Positions 1 through 8,556 of a DNA stretch of 64,000 nucleotides are shown in pieces. The stretch covers positions 785,455-849,454 of the forward strand of contig NZ_CP124543.1 of assembly GCF_029953635.1 (NCBI RefSeq), in the 5' to 3' direction. The notes below the pieces were generated by a model. That model did no database searches, was not told the origin of the DNA, and saw nothing but the letters and a program-made list of their open reading frames with translations. How positions within the stretch are numbered: position 1 is the first letter of the stretch; each line of letters starts with the position of its first letter. The position numbers and the translations under genes were made by a program. The DNA comes from Halotia branconii CENA392 (GTDB lineage: Bacteria > Cyanobacteriota > Cyanobacteriia > Cyanobacteriales > Nostocaceae).

Positions 1-553
1 AGAAGATAACGGTCAAATTCAATATCGAGAAATTGCACAAGATTTATTACTTGTTGCTACTAACAATAGTGTTAAAGGTGTTAGCAACCTCTCCACTAAA
101 CAATTAAAAGCAATTTATCAAGGTGACATTACAAATTGGCAGGAATTAGGCGGTGCTGATGCAAAAATTGTAGTTTTGGATAGACCCGAAGATGAATCAG
201 CGAAAAAGTTATTGCGAAAATATTATTTAGGAGAAGAGAAAACCACAACTAAAGCTGTGATTTTGAACAAAGAGGGAGAATTAATTGAAACCTTACAAAA
301 TACTCCTAACTCCATCGGCGCTTTCTCTTTGGCTTATTCTCTAATCAATAAATTGCCTATTAATCATCTCAGTCTCAATGGTGTTGCTCCTAAAGCGCAA
401 AACTTTGCCAGTGGTCAATATCAAATGGTGCGTCATATAGGTATTCTCTGGGACAAAACACCTTCAACATCTACTCAGGGTTTTATTGATTTTATTGCAA
501 GCAAAGAAGGTGAAACAGTACTACAAAATAATGGTTTTGTCCCTACCAAATAA
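1..553 (+). CDS. Phosphate-type ABC solute-binding protein (PstS-like), C-terminal part
   Basis: The reading frame is open from base 2, so the gene begins before the window; about 183 codons are present and end at the TAA at 551-553. The segment has the hallmarks of the PBP-like phosphate-binding superfamily: 'LSTKQLKAIYQGDITNWQELGG' style wording (the loop that precedes the anion site), then an alternating alpha/beta lobe ending in 'TQGFIDFIASKEGETVLQNNGFVP', which closes the second lobe. Family members bind phosphate or a similar oxyanion outside the cytoplasmic membrane and deliver it to a Pst-type permease or a sensor. The N-terminus with any signal peptide is outside the window. No permease gene follows; a sensor kinase starts 81 bases downstream on the same strand, so a sensing role is possible (inference). 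Confidence 0.85.
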   Translation, partial: EDNGQIQYREIAQDLLLVATNNSVKGVSNLSTKQLKAIYQGDITNWQELGGADAKIVVLDRPEDESAKKLLRKYYLGEEKTTTKAVILNKEGELIETLQNTPNSIGAFSLAYSLINKLPINHLSLNGVAPKAQNFASGQYQMVRHIGILWDKTPSTSTQGFIDFIASKEGETVLQNNGFVPTK

Positions 554-579
554 ATTAACAATTTTGTAATTAATTATAT

Positions 580-610
580 TAGCGCAGCGGTAGCGAGTCC
601 GCGAGGGTCA
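580..610. repeat. Short dispersed GC-rich repeat
   Basis: The words AGCGCAGCGGTAGCGAGTCC and GCGAGGGTC lie in the short gap between the binding protein and the kinase. The reverse complement of the core (GCGGACTCGCTAACGCT) reappears near 52405-52435, and related GC-rich words occur at 9775-9810. It is a dispersed intergenic repeat, not coding. Confidence 0.6.
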
Positions 611-634
611 TTAAGAATTACTGGTTAATATGTC

Positions 635-2620
635 ATGCGTAAATTTTTCAGGAGTCTGAAACTCATCCAAAAAATTGTTCTACCATTGCTTGCAGTTTGT
701 TTGAGTGTATTCATGCTGGGCTTATTAATATTAGGAAATTGGTTCACCGATAGTTTGCAGCAGAATTTCCGTCAAGAAATTGGAAGTTTTGCTGAACGAG
801 TTGCTCAAGATTTCCAGGATGAACAGCAAACTCTAGAAACGGAAATCGAACTAATTACTAATCGAGATATGCTGAGTCAGGCTGTTAAACAGCGCGATCA
901 AGGTTTGTTGTTGCAAATATTACTACCACTCAAATCTGTTTTGAAATTGGATTGGATTAAAGTAATTGATACTCAAGGAAATATCCTTGTGGATTTACGA
1001 AACGGCTCTTTTCATCAAGCCAATTTATTAGACAAAGTAATTACTAGTACTGCTATTAAAGGAGCACATTTAGTAGATTTGGTAGATGTAGAAGGTGGAG
1101 AACAAGTTCTACAAGTGGCCACAAATGGGATTAAATCATCAGCAGGAGTTTTGGGAGGAATTGTCATTGGTAACTTAGTAGATGATATCTTACTACAACA
1201 AATTGCTGCGGGTTCTTCCAAACACCTAATTATCCATAGACAAAATAGTATAGTTGCAACAACCTTGTCAGCAGCCAAAGTAGGAAATTGGCAATTTCCT
1301 CGTTCTGAGTCACCTGCTGAACAAATAACTATTAATAACAAAAAATACTTAGCCAAAAGTATCACATTTACAGGAGCAAGTCAGTCTTTAACAATTACAG
1401 TGTTGTATCCCATCTCGCTGTTAGAGGTTGCTCAACATAAGTTATGGAAGCACTTAGGGCTGTTATTTTTGTTGGGAAGCAGTATTGTGGCAGTTATTGG
1501 TTTTTTAATTGCACAAACAATTACTCGTCATCTGCAAGCTGTTACAAAAGTTGCACAACGAGTCACCCAAGAATCGAATTTTGATCTCCAAGCTCCCGTA
1601 ACGACTCAAGACGAAGTAGGAATCTTAGCTATTTCTTTTAATCAATTAATTCAACAGGTAAAACAACTATTAGCAGAACAATATCAAGTAAACCAAAAGC
1701 TAGAAATTTATAGTCAAACACTAGAAGAAAAAGTAGAAGAACGAACACAAGCGCTGCGGAAAAAAAATACCGCTCTTAGCCAAACTTTACAAGAACTCAG
1801 GCGTACCCAGTCCCAATTAATTCAAAACGAAAAAATGTCTTCTTTGGGACAGTTGATTGCTGGCATTGCCCATGAAATCAATAACCCAGTTAATTTCATC
1901 TACGGTAATCTCAAGTACACTGATGATTACACTCAACAGTTAATGCAGTTACTTGAACTTTATCAGAAACATTACCCTTCGCCAGAACCAGAAATTCAAA
2001 ATGCCCAAAAAGAAGCTGATATTGCATATTTAACAGAAGATTTGCCGAAAATTTTGACTTCTATGAAGATTGGAGCTAGTCGCATCCGGGAAATTGTCCT
2101 CAGTTTGCGAATCTTCTCTCGTTTGGATGAAGCCGAGTTTAAAACTACTGATATCCATGAAGGGATTGATAGTACCCTATTAATTTTGCAACACCGAATC
2201 AAATCCCAAAACGCTCGCCCCCAAATCACAATAATCAAAGAGTATGGTGATATTCCTAAAGTCCAGTGCTTTGCAGGACAATTGAACCAGGTATTTATGA
2301 ACATCTTGGCCAATGCCATCGATGCTTTAGAAGAGGCTTTTCAAAAAGGGCTTTGTCCAGAACCGATAATTAGTATTTCTTCAGCCCAAGTGGATGGAAA
2401 TCTCTTTATTCATATTGCTGATAATGGTATAGGGATTCCAGAAGCAATCCAGTCTCATTTATTTGATCCCTTTTTCACTACAAAACCAGTTGGTAAAGGT
2501 ACTGGTATGGGATTATCAATTAGCTATCAAATTATTACTGAAAAACATGATGGTTCGTTACGTTGCATTTCATCACCGGGACAGGGTGCAAAGTTTGTAA
2601 TTGCCATCCCTATTCGATAA
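635..2620 (+). CDS. Membrane sensor histidine kinase (extracytoplasmic sensor, HAMP, HisKA, HATPase)
   Basis: A 661-aa kinase. An N-terminal membrane segment (about residues 14-34), an extracytoplasmic sensor domain of about 230 residues (Cache/CHASE-like by layout), a second membrane segment near 275-295, a HAMP linker (about 297-350), a coiled coil, then HisKA with the H-box 'AGIAHEINNPVNF', phospho-acceptor His413, and a HATPase domain with N-box 'NILANAIDA', G1 'DNGIGIP' and G2 'GKGTGMGLS'. It autophosphorylates in response to an external cue and would pass phosphate to an unlinked regulator, since no receiver domain or regulator gene is adjacent. This H-box version is the common cyanobacterial type. 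Its position right after a solute-binding protein gene suggests, but does not prove, that the binding protein presents the ligand. Confidence 0.93.
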   Translation: MRKFFRSLKLIQKIVLPLLAVCLSVFMLGLLILGNWFTDSLQQNFRQEIGSFAERVAQDFQDEQQTLETEIELITNRDMLSQAVKQRDQGLLLQILLPLKSVLKLDWIKVIDTQGNILVDLRNGSFHQANLLDKVITSTAIKGAHLVDLVDVEGGEQVLQVATNGIKSSAGVLGGIVIGNLVDDILLQQIAAGSSKHLIIHRQNSIVATTLSAAKVGNWQFPRSESPAEQITINNKKYLAKSITFTGASQSLTITVLYPISLLEVAQHKLWKHLGLLFLLGSSIVAVIGFLIAQTITRHLQAVTKVAQRVTQESNFDLQAPVTTQDEVGILAISFNQLIQQVKQLLAEQYQVNQKLEIYSQTLEEKVEERTQALRKKNTALSQTLQELRRTQSQLIQNEKMSSLGQLIAGIAHEINNPVNFIYGNLKYTDDYTQQLMQLLELYQKHYPSPEPEIQNAQKEADIAYLTEDLPKILTSMKIGASRIREIVLSLRIFSRLDEAEFKTTDIHEGIDSTLLILQHRIKSQNARPQITIIKEYGDIPKVQCFAGQLNQVFMNILANAIDALEEAFQKGLCPEPIISISSAQVDGNLFIHIADNGIGIPEAIQSHLFDPFFTTKPVGKGTGMGLSISYQIITEKHDGSLRCISSPGQGAKFVIAIPIR

Positions 2621-2641
2621 GGTGAAGCTGATTATTGTAAG

Positions 2642-2672
2642 TTTAGGGACACCCACAAAAGATGTCCCTAAA
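2642..2672. terminator. Hairpin between convergent genes
   Basis: TTTAGGGACA at 2642-2651 pairs perfectly with TGTCCCTAAA at 2663-2672 around an 11-base loop. It sits between the convergent stop codons of the kinase (2620) and the EF-G-like gene (2715). No long T-run follows on either strand, so it is a terminator-like stem rather than a textbook intrinsic terminator. Confidence 0.6.
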
Positions 2673-2714
2673 TAGAAATTTAAGAGGATGTTAGATTCAG
2701 TCTAAAATCTAGAA

Positions 2715-4760
2715 CTACTTACCGTTGGTGTTATTACCATTTCCATTACTCGTAAGGACGCGTTCAGCAAGTTTTTCCGGTACTTCCTGGAGATGATCAT
2801 ATACCCAATGGAAGGAACCAACACCAAGAGTAAGCGATCGCAACTCCACAATAAAGTTTTGCATTTCTGCTTGAGGCAAGTATGCAGCTACATTATCCCA
2901 GCCTTGCCAATCATTTCTCCCTTCATAGCCCAAAATTTGCCCACGTCTGCCACTCACAAGTTGCAATACTTTAGAGGTAAATTCGCTGGGTGTTGTTACC
3001 TCCACCCGCAGAATTGGTTCTAGAAGGGTAGGTTGCGCCTTGGGTATTCCCGTTTGCATAGCTAATCGGGCAGCTTGTCTAAAGGCTTGTTCAGAACTAT
3101 CAACGCTGTGGTAAGAACCATTGGTTAATGTTACTGCTACATCTACCATTGGAAAGCCCAAAGGCCCGTGTGTAAGAAACTCCCGCACACCCATTTCCAC
3201 GCCAGGAATGTACTGTTTAGGAACTACACCACCGACAATGGTTTCATTAAAGTTAAAGCCTGTACCTCGCGGCAAAGGTTGAATGTCAAGAAAAACATCA
3301 CCAAACTGCCCATGACCACCGCTTTGGTGTTTATAGCGCCCATGTACCGCAGCCACAGTTTTGCGGATAGTTTCTTTGTAAGGCACTTGTGGCAAGTGGG
3401 TCGTCATTGGCAAATTATACTTACGGCGCAGTCTATCTAAGGCGACTTGTAAATGAATTTCGCCTTGACCCCAAAGAATTACTTCGTGGGTATCACCGTG
3501 TTGTTCCCAAGCCAAAGCAGGATCTTCTTCTAAGAGTTTGGTAATGGCGCTGCTGAGTTTAACTTCATCGTTGCGCTTTTCTGGTGTAATAGCAAGGGCA
3601 TACACTGGTTCTAACTGTTCAGCTTTGGATAGTTCCTGAACTTGCTTTTCTGTAGAGATGGTATCCCCGGTCTTAATTCCCTCTAAACGACTGACTGCAA
3701 CAATTTCACCAGCCCCGACTTCATTCACTAACTGCTGTTGTTGTCCCATGAGACGGTAAATTCCACCAGCGCGAATGCCATTGAGGACGATACCATCAGT
3801 TAATTTGCCCCGCCAAATCCGCACTAAAGAAAGTTTGCCACCTTGGGGAGTGTAATAAGTTTTTAGTACTTGGGCTAAAGATGTATTGTCTTTGATGTTC
3901 TTTAAGCGGCGTTCGGCTGTGGTTTCTGGTTCGGGTGCTTCTCGTTGCAGGGCTTCTAATAGAGGTCTTACACCATAATCTTGTTCTGCCACACCAAAGA
4001 AAACGGGTACTACCAAATCAGCCCCTAATTCTAATTTTAAATCGTTGAGAATTTCTTCTTGGGGTGGTTCGATGTCTTCTAAAAGTTCTTCCAATAAGTG
4101 GTCGTCAAAATCTGCCAAAGCTTCGAGCATTTCTGCCCGTGCTTGATGTTCTTCTGCTTTTAAACTTTCGGGGAAGGGAATCGGGTCAGCAGGTGCGCCC
4201 GAATGATATTGATATGCTTGTTCGCTCACCATGTCGATAAAGCCGGTCAGCTGTTCCCCATTCATAATGGGATATTGGTGTGCTACTAAAGGACGGCTGG
4301 ATACTGCTTTGAGGGCGTGTAACGTTTCTAAAACGTGAATATTCGCCCGATCCATTTTGTTAACAAAGACGATGTGAGGAATTTCCCAATCGTCTAGGAA
4401 TTTAAATAAAGGGGCTAGGGTGAGGACACGATCGCGTATGGGTTCGCAAACTACAATTACTGCATCCACTCCCATTAAAGCATTGTACGTTTCTTGGACA
4501 AATTCCACAGAACCCGGACAATCTATAAAAGTAAAGCGAGTACCATTAAATTCGGTACTCGCTGCACTCACCTCCACGCTCATCTGGCGATCGCGTGATT
4601 CTCCGGCACTATCTCCAACTGTGTTACCATCCTTAACATTGCCCTTGCGCGAAATTGTCCCTGTGACAAATAACAAGCTTTCTAGTAAAGTAGTTTTTCC
4701 ACTTAAATAAGGGCCAACAATTGCAACATTCCGCGAACCCGATTTTACTTTTTCGTTCAT
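2715..4760 (-). CDS. Elongation factor G-like translational GTPase
   Basis: A 681-aa protein of the EF-G/TetM class. G1 P-loop is 'GPYLSGKTT' (about residues 16-24), G3 'DCPG', G4 'NKMD'; these are followed by a beta-barrel domain II, then domains III-V ending with 'LQEVPEKLAERV'. The P-loop differs from the canonical EF-G 'GHVDAGKTT', and the protein is slightly short for the main translocase, so it is the EF-G-like paralogue found in cyanobacteria rather than housekeeping FusA; the exact role (translocation, recycling or stress) is not clear from sequence. I chose the ATG at 4760 because GGGAGG lies 5 bases upstream of it; an in-frame upstream ATG at 4796 has no such site. No ribosomal protein genes are adjacent, unlike a typical fusA. 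Confidence 0.9.
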   Translation of the reverse strand: MNEKVKSGSRNVAIVGPYLSGKTTLLESLLFVTGTISRKGNVKDGNTVGDSAGESRDRQMSVEVSAASTEFNGTRFTFIDCPGSVEFVQETYNALMGVDAVIVVCEPIRDRVLTLAPLFKFLDDWEIPHIVFVNKMDRANIHVLETLHALKAVSSRPLVAHQYPIMNGEQLTGFIDMVSEQAYQYHSGAPADPIPFPESLKAEEHQARAEMLEALADFDDHLLEELLEDIEPPQEEILNDLKLELGADLVVPVFFGVAEQDYGVRPLLEALQREAPEPETTAERRLKNIKDNTSLAQVLKTYYTPQGGKLSLVRIWRGKLTDGIVLNGIRAGGIYRLMGQQQQLVNEVGAGEIVAVSRLEGIKTGDTISTEKQVQELSKAEQLEPVYALAITPEKRNDEVKLSSAITKLLEEDPALAWEQHGDTHEVILWGQGEIHLQVALDRLRRKYNLPMTTHLPQVPYKETIRKTVAAVHGRYKHQSGGHGQFGDVFLDIQPLPRGTGFNFNETIVGGVVPKQYIPGVEMGVREFLTHGPLGFPMVDVAVTLTNGSYHSVDSSEQAFRQAARLAMQTGIPKAQPTLLEPILRVEVTTPSEFTSKVLQLVSGRRGQILGYEGRNDWQGWDNVAAYLPQAEMQNFIVELRSLTLGVGSFHWVYDHLQEVPEKLAERVLTSNGNGNNTNGK

Positions 4761-4830
4761 AAAACCTCCCTTGCGGTAAATTACTCTTAACCGCATGATT
4801 CTGTGTGTTTTAGGGATTAATAGTTCTGCT

Positions 4831-4850
4831 GGAGGAAGAATTATTCCTCC
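4831..4850 (-). promoter_or_regulatory. Possible leader hairpin with Shine-Dalgarno and anti-Shine-Dalgarno arms
   Basis: GGAGGAA (4831-4837) and TTCCTCC (4844-4850) form a perfect 7-base inverted repeat 71-90 bases upstream of the EF-G-like start codon. Read on the minus strand, one arm (TTCCTCC) is also complementary to the GGGAGG ribosome-binding site at the start codon, so alternative pairings are possible. A regulatory role is inference. Confidence 0.3.
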
Positions 4851-5038
4851 CTTAATTTGTCATTATCCTCTCTTTAATCGAAAGTAAAAAAAATTGTAGC
4901 CTGTCGTAAGATTTAGCTTAAGAAAAATTAAGTACCACAAACTTTAATAGAGAAACCAAACATTTTGTAAAGGCATTCTTTATAACCAAACCTTTTATGA
5001 AGTAAACGTAACTCAAACTGTTGCTAGCCCAAAAATCT

Positions 5039-6055
5039 ATGAGATTATCACTCAATAAATATTCCCTAGCAGAAATAGTGAGCTTGATATTAATAACTGG
5101 CAGCATACTCTCACTCTCTCCTCCTGCCTCCCCTGCCTCCCCTGCCCCCCGGTCACTGAGCGAAGTCGAAGTGCTGCCCCCCTGCCCCCTGCCCCCTGCC
5201 CCCTGGTTACTGAGCGCAGTCGAAGTATGCCCCCTGCCTCTTCTAGCACAATCGAACGCTCAAAATGCCACAGAGTTATTAAATCAAGGATTACAGTTAA
5301 TCCAGGCGGGAAGGGCGCAAGATGCGATCGCAGTTTTTCAACAAGCAACTAAACTAGATCCCAATTTAGCCGCTGCTCATTACAATTTAGGACTAGCATT
5401 GCGCCAAACAGGGCAATTAAAGCCAGCGGCTGATGCATTTTATCAGGCCACCCAATCAGATCCTAATTTTTCTTTAGCCTTTGCCAATTTAGGCGGAACG
5501 CTATTAGAAGCAAATAATTTACAACAGGCAAATGATTACTTACAGCGAGCATTACAACTTGATCCTAAACTAGGTTTTGCCCACTATAATTTGGGGTTAG
5601 TACGAGAACAGCAACGAGAATGGGGACAAGCGATCGCTGCTTTTAAAAAAGCAATGGAATATAGTAAGAATGCCCCAGAACCTCCCTATCATATCGGGTT
5701 GTGTTATCTCCAACAGGGTAAAATCAATCAAGCAAAAGACGCTTTTAGTCAGGCATTACAAAGAAATCCCAAATATGCAGAAGTTCACTACAATCTGGGA
5801 ACAATTTGGTTTAGCCAAGGCAAATTACAAGAAGCATTAGAAGCTTTTAGAAAATCAGCTGTAGCTAACTCCAACTACCCTCATGCTTATTATGGAGCCG
5901 GGTTAGTTTTTATGCAGCAAAAGCAGTATGCTCAAGCAGCCCAAGTATTACAATATGCCAGAGATTTATATAATGCTCAAGGTAGTCCTCAATGGGCGAA
6001 AAATGCCCAACAATTGTTGCAACAAGCACAAAATTTAAATTACAAACCTCGCTGA
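5039..6055 (+). CDS. Secreted or lumenal TPR-repeat protein with repeat-derived insert in its signal region
   Basis: A 338-aa protein counted from the ATG at 5039; a TTG at 5021 is possible but weaker. A hydrophobic N-terminal segment ('IVSLILITGSILSL') is followed by a Pro/Ser/Glu/Val stretch of about 45 residues, then 'LLAQS', which looks like the original signal-peptidase region, then about seven to eight tetratricopeptide repeats (residues about 70-325) with the usual 'AHYNLGLALRQTGQ', 'HYNLGTIWFSQGKLQEA' pattern. TPRs make protein-protein scaffolds. The insert coincides with a DNA repeat (5113-5240) related to intergenic repeats elsewhere in the window, so the repeat seems to have invaded the coding region in frame. 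Followed after about 80 bases by the PsiE-like gene on the same strand. Partner unknown. Confidence 0.85.
   Translation: MRLSLNKYSLAEIVSLILITGSILSLSPPASPASPAPRSLSEVEVLPPCPLPPAPWLLSAVEVCPLPLLAQSNAQNATELLNQGLQLIQAGRAQDAIAVFQQATKLDPNLAAAHYNLGLALRQTGQLKPAADAFYQATQSDPNFSLAFANLGGTLLEANNLQQANDYLQRALQLDPKLGFAHYNLGLVREQQREWGQAIAAFKKAMEYSKNAPEPPYHIGLCYLQQGKINQAKDAFSQALQRNPKYAEVHYNLGTIWFSQGKLQEALEAFRKSAVANSNYPHAYYGAGLVFMQQKQYAQAAQVLQYARDLYNAQGSPQWAKNAQQLLQQAQNLNYKPR
5113..5240 (+). repeat. Dispersed repeat cluster inside the TPR gene
   Basis: Runs of CCCCTGCC-type units flank two copies of CACTGAGCGAAGTCGAAGT / TACTGAGCGCAGTCGAAGT. The same words, often as reverse complement (ACTTCGACTACGCTCAGT), occur between genes throughout the window (for example near 20050-20180, 21547-21580 and 45060-45140). 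Here they are translated in frame. Confidence 0.8.
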
Positions 6056-6133
6056 GGCGCGATCGCTTAATATTGCCTAAAATTAAGATATTGGGTGGAC
6101 TGGCAGGTGTGGTGTGAACTTGTCCCAATTGAA

Positions 6134-6694
6134 ATGGAAACTGACATGCAAAAGCGCTTCAAAAGTCGATTTTTATTTGGCGATCGCTGGCTTGATCGGC
6201 ATTCAATTGTTCGCAACATGGAGGCTTTCCAAGACTTAATTGTGATTGTCCTATGTTTAATTTTGTTTGCCGTCATGGTGATCCAATTGTGGGGAATATT
6301 AATTGCTCTCGTGCAGCCGTTAGACTTTCAAGAAGTAACTGCAAAAATACTCTTTGTATTGATTTTGGTAGAGTTATTTCGACTTCTGATGGTTTACTTA
6401 CAGGAACATAGTATTGCTGTGGGAGTAGCAGTAGAAATAGCAATTGTATCTGTACTCAGAGAAGTAGTCGTTCACGGGGCATTAGAAATTTCAGGGATGC
6501 AGACGGCAGCAATTTGTGGCTTATTGTTGATTTTAGGTGCATTGCTGGTGGTGTATGCTAAAACCCCACACATGGATTGTATAAGTGCTAACACCAAGTA
6601 TTGCCCTATTGTCCAGCCAGGAAACAGAGAACAGCAAAACGAGTTAGAGTTCCAATATTCACGTTACTATGACGAAGATCAACCTCGTGCATAA
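6134..6694 (+). CDS. PsiE-like phosphate-starvation-inducible family membrane protein
   Basis: About 186 aa from the ATG at 6134; a GTG at 6095 is in frame but less likely. Four hydrophobic segments are visible (about residues 33-55, 68-88, 98-115 and 120-145 in this numbering), in the order and spacing of the PsiE family, including 'FVLILVELFRLLMVYLQEH' and 'VAVEIAIVSVLREVVVHG'. PsiE proteins are small inner-membrane proteins induced by phosphate limitation in enterobacteria; their activity is not established. The tail after residue 150 is hydrophilic and not family-specific. The phosphate-type binding protein at the window start is 5.5 kb away, so a shared regulon is only a guess. Confidence 0.75.
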   Translation: METDMQKRFKSRFLFGDRWLDRHSIVRNMEAFQDLIVIVLCLILFAVMVIQLWGILIALVQPLDFQEVTAKILFVLILVELFRLLMVYLQEHSIAVGVAVEIAIVSVLREVVVHGALEISGMQTAAICGLLLILGALLVVYAKTPHMDCISANTKYCPIVQPGNREQQNELEFQYSRYYDEDQPRA

Positions 6695-6764
6695 GTAAAT
6701 AGACAGCAATTCTGTGACTAGATCAACTAAGCCACGAGTAGCAAATTGGAACATCTATTATTTA

Positions 6765-6800
6765 ATACCAATTCTGTGTGAAGCCGCACAGAATTGGTAT
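6765..6800. repeat. Perfect 14-bp palindrome
   Basis: ATACCAATTCTGTG (6765-6778) pairs with CACAGAATTGGTAT (6787-6800) around an 8-base loop. A decayed relative (TCAATTCTCTGTGAAGCCGCACA) lies at 28295-28318, so this is a dispersed hairpin repeat rather than a gene-specific terminator; no T-run follows. Confidence 0.7.
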
Positions 6801-6889
6801 AAGGGATATTAGTGATGACATCAAGCACTAACTAAAGGCATGGTATATGTATCATCATTTGACTTAGTGTTATTCCTGATATCCGCTGT

Positions 6890-8104
6890 ATGAATATTTT
6901 AATGCTATCTTCTACTTTTCCCTATCCACCAACGCGAGGGGGAACTCAAGTCAGGACATTTAATTTACTCAAATATTTGAGTCAAAGTCATGCTATTACC
7001 CTTGTGACTCAACATGAAAGCGATGTAACACAAACAGAAATCTCAGGATTAAGGGAATGTGTAGATCAACTAGTTGTATTTGAACGTCCTGCCGATTCTC
7101 AAGAAACTACAGGAATACTGAAGAAGATACAGCGTTTTAATACATTCTTACAACAAGGTACACCGCCAAGTGTACTTAATCGTTATTCAACTGAAATGCA
7201 AGAGTGGGTTAGTAACTTCGTCGAGGCGAAGAAATGTGATGTGATCACCTGCGAACATAGCGTGAATGAAATTTATGTACCAGCACACTTCCAAAAGCAT
7301 CTGAAAACCGTAGTTAATATTCATAGTTCTGTCTACGGTACTTGTCGTAATCAGCTAGCAACTGGTACTTCTGAAAATACATTGCGAGACAAAATTAATT
7401 TACCGCTTTTACGTCGCTATGAGCAAAGATATTGCTCTAAATTTTCCAAAATTGTCGTGACAACGCAAGAAGATCAAATTCAACTACAAGCGTTTAGTCC
7501 TAACAGTGAAATTACAGTTATTCCTAATGGTGTAGATTTAGTTTCATTTCCCTATCGTACTACTGATCCGGGGGGAAACCGCTTAGTTTTTATTGGCGCT
7601 ATGGATAATTTAGCTAACATTGATGCTGTTTGCTTTTTCAGCAGCCAAATTTTACCAGAAATCCAAAAAATATATCCTGATACAACTTTCGATATTGTCG
7701 GTTCTCGTCCTGCACCAGAAGTTTTAGCACTGCAACACCAACCAGGAATTAATGTAACTGGTAAAGTGCCGTCAATGGTAGAGTATTTACACCAATCAAC
7801 TGTCTGTATTGTACCGATGCGAACAGGATTTGGGATTAAAAATAAAACTCTAGAAGCAATGGCAGCTGGTATACCCTTAGTAGCAAGCGATCGCGGTTTA
7901 GAAGGACTAGTCGTAGACGGTAATAATATATCATTACGGGCATTACGAGCAAATGAACCAGCAGAGTATATTTGCGCTATTAGTCAACTATTTGATAGTC
8001 CACAATTGCGTTCTGAATTATCTCGCAAAGCTAGACAACTTGTAGAAACAGAGTTCACTTGGGATATTGCTGGAAAACGTTACGAACAAGTTTGTCTGGG
8101 ATAA
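6890..8104 (+). CDS. Glycosyltransferase family 4 (GT-B fold)
   Basis: A 404-aa GT-B glycosyltransferase. The N-terminal domain begins 'MNILMLSSTFPYPPTRGGTQVRTF', the glycine-rich acceptor-side loop of GT4 enzymes; the C-terminal domain has 'VIPNGVDLVSF' (about residue 210), 'LVFIGAMDNLANIDAV', and the donor-binding 'PMRTGFGIKNKTLEAMAAGIPLVAS' with the E-x7-E-like region. It would move a sugar from a nucleotide donor onto a cell-surface polysaccharide or glycolipid in the cytoplasm. It stands alone here; the larger glycosyltransferase cluster is at 28.5-33 kb and contains a second GT4 enzyme of the same style. Donor and acceptor cannot be read from sequence. Confidence 0.9.
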   Translation: MNILMLSSTFPYPPTRGGTQVRTFNLLKYLSQSHAITLVTQHESDVTQTEISGLRECVDQLVVFERPADSQETTGILKKIQRFNTFLQQGTPPSVLNRYSTEMQEWVSNFVEAKKCDVITCEHSVNEIYVPAHFQKHLKTVVNIHSSVYGTCRNQLATGTSENTLRDKINLPLLRRYEQRYCSKFSKIVVTTQEDQIQLQAFSPNSEITVIPNGVDLVSFPYRTTDPGGNRLVFIGAMDNLANIDAVCFFSSQILPEIQKIYPDTTFDIVGSRPAPEVLALQHQPGINVTGKVPSMVEYLHQSTVCIVPMRTGFGIKNKTLEAMAAGIPLVASDRGLEGLVVDGNNISLRALRANEPAEYICAISQLFDSPQLRSELSRKARQLVETEFTWDIAGKRYEQVCLG

Positions 8105-8152
8105 AATGATTAAGCAAAAATAAATACATTCGTCAAGATAGAGTATAAAACA

Positions 8153-8276
8153 GGACTTACGCAAGCCCAAATCGTCATTGCGACCGAAACGAAGTGTAGG
8201 GAAGCAATCGCAGGATTTTTGCTATTACGTCGCTATCGCTCGTAATGACGAAATTGCGTTAGTTTTGCGTAAGTCC
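8153..8276. mobile_element. MITE-like palindromic element with GGACTTACGCAA termini
   Basis: GGACTTACGCAA (8153-8164) and TTGCGTAAGTCC (8265-8276) are perfect 12-bp terminal inverted repeats of a 124-bp non-coding unit. Inner words TCGTCATTGCGA and CGTAATGACGA are also roughly inverted, so the whole unit can fold on itself. No transposase is encoded. It lies just downstream of the GT4 gene. Confidence 0.75.
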
Positions 8277-8404
8277 CATAAAACATAGAAATTAGATTAG
8301 ATTACTGTACATAACCTAACCTAAAATTTGAGTTTAAAAATACCTTTAAGCTCATCTCACCCCTGGAAGGGGCGGGATTTCGTGTCAGTGGTCAGGGGTC
8401 AATA

Positions 8405-8520
8405 CTCAGTTTTTTTGCTACTCACCACACTTCGGCTACGCTCAGTGCATCGCTGACTACTGACACCTGACGGGGACGGGGCGACTATTACAGACCCTCC
8501 TTGTTCGCGTCAGCGTCTCT
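8405..8520. repeat. Dispersed repeat cluster (TTCGGCTACGCTCAGTGCATCGC family)
   Basis: CACTTCGGCTACGCTCAGTG followed by CATCGCTGAC at about 8427-8460 is one copy of a repeat found many times in the window (11899-11928, 20050-20180, 21547-21580, 21908-21943). It is bordered by the TCAGTGGTCAG-type heptamer words that accompany it elsewhere. Confidence 0.75.
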
Positions 8521-8556
8521 GAAAGAGAAGAAGTGGGTAGTGCGATCGCCTTTTGA

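Noticed and set aside
5052..5348. Minus-strand open frame over the TPR gene start
   Set aside because: Created by the GC-rich repeat inside the TPR gene; composition is Arg/Gly-rich and repeat-encoded.
6765..6800. Terminator of the PsiE-like gene
   Set aside because: Perfect stem but no T-run on either strand, and a decayed relative occurs at 28.3 kb, so it is better seen as a dispersed palindrome.
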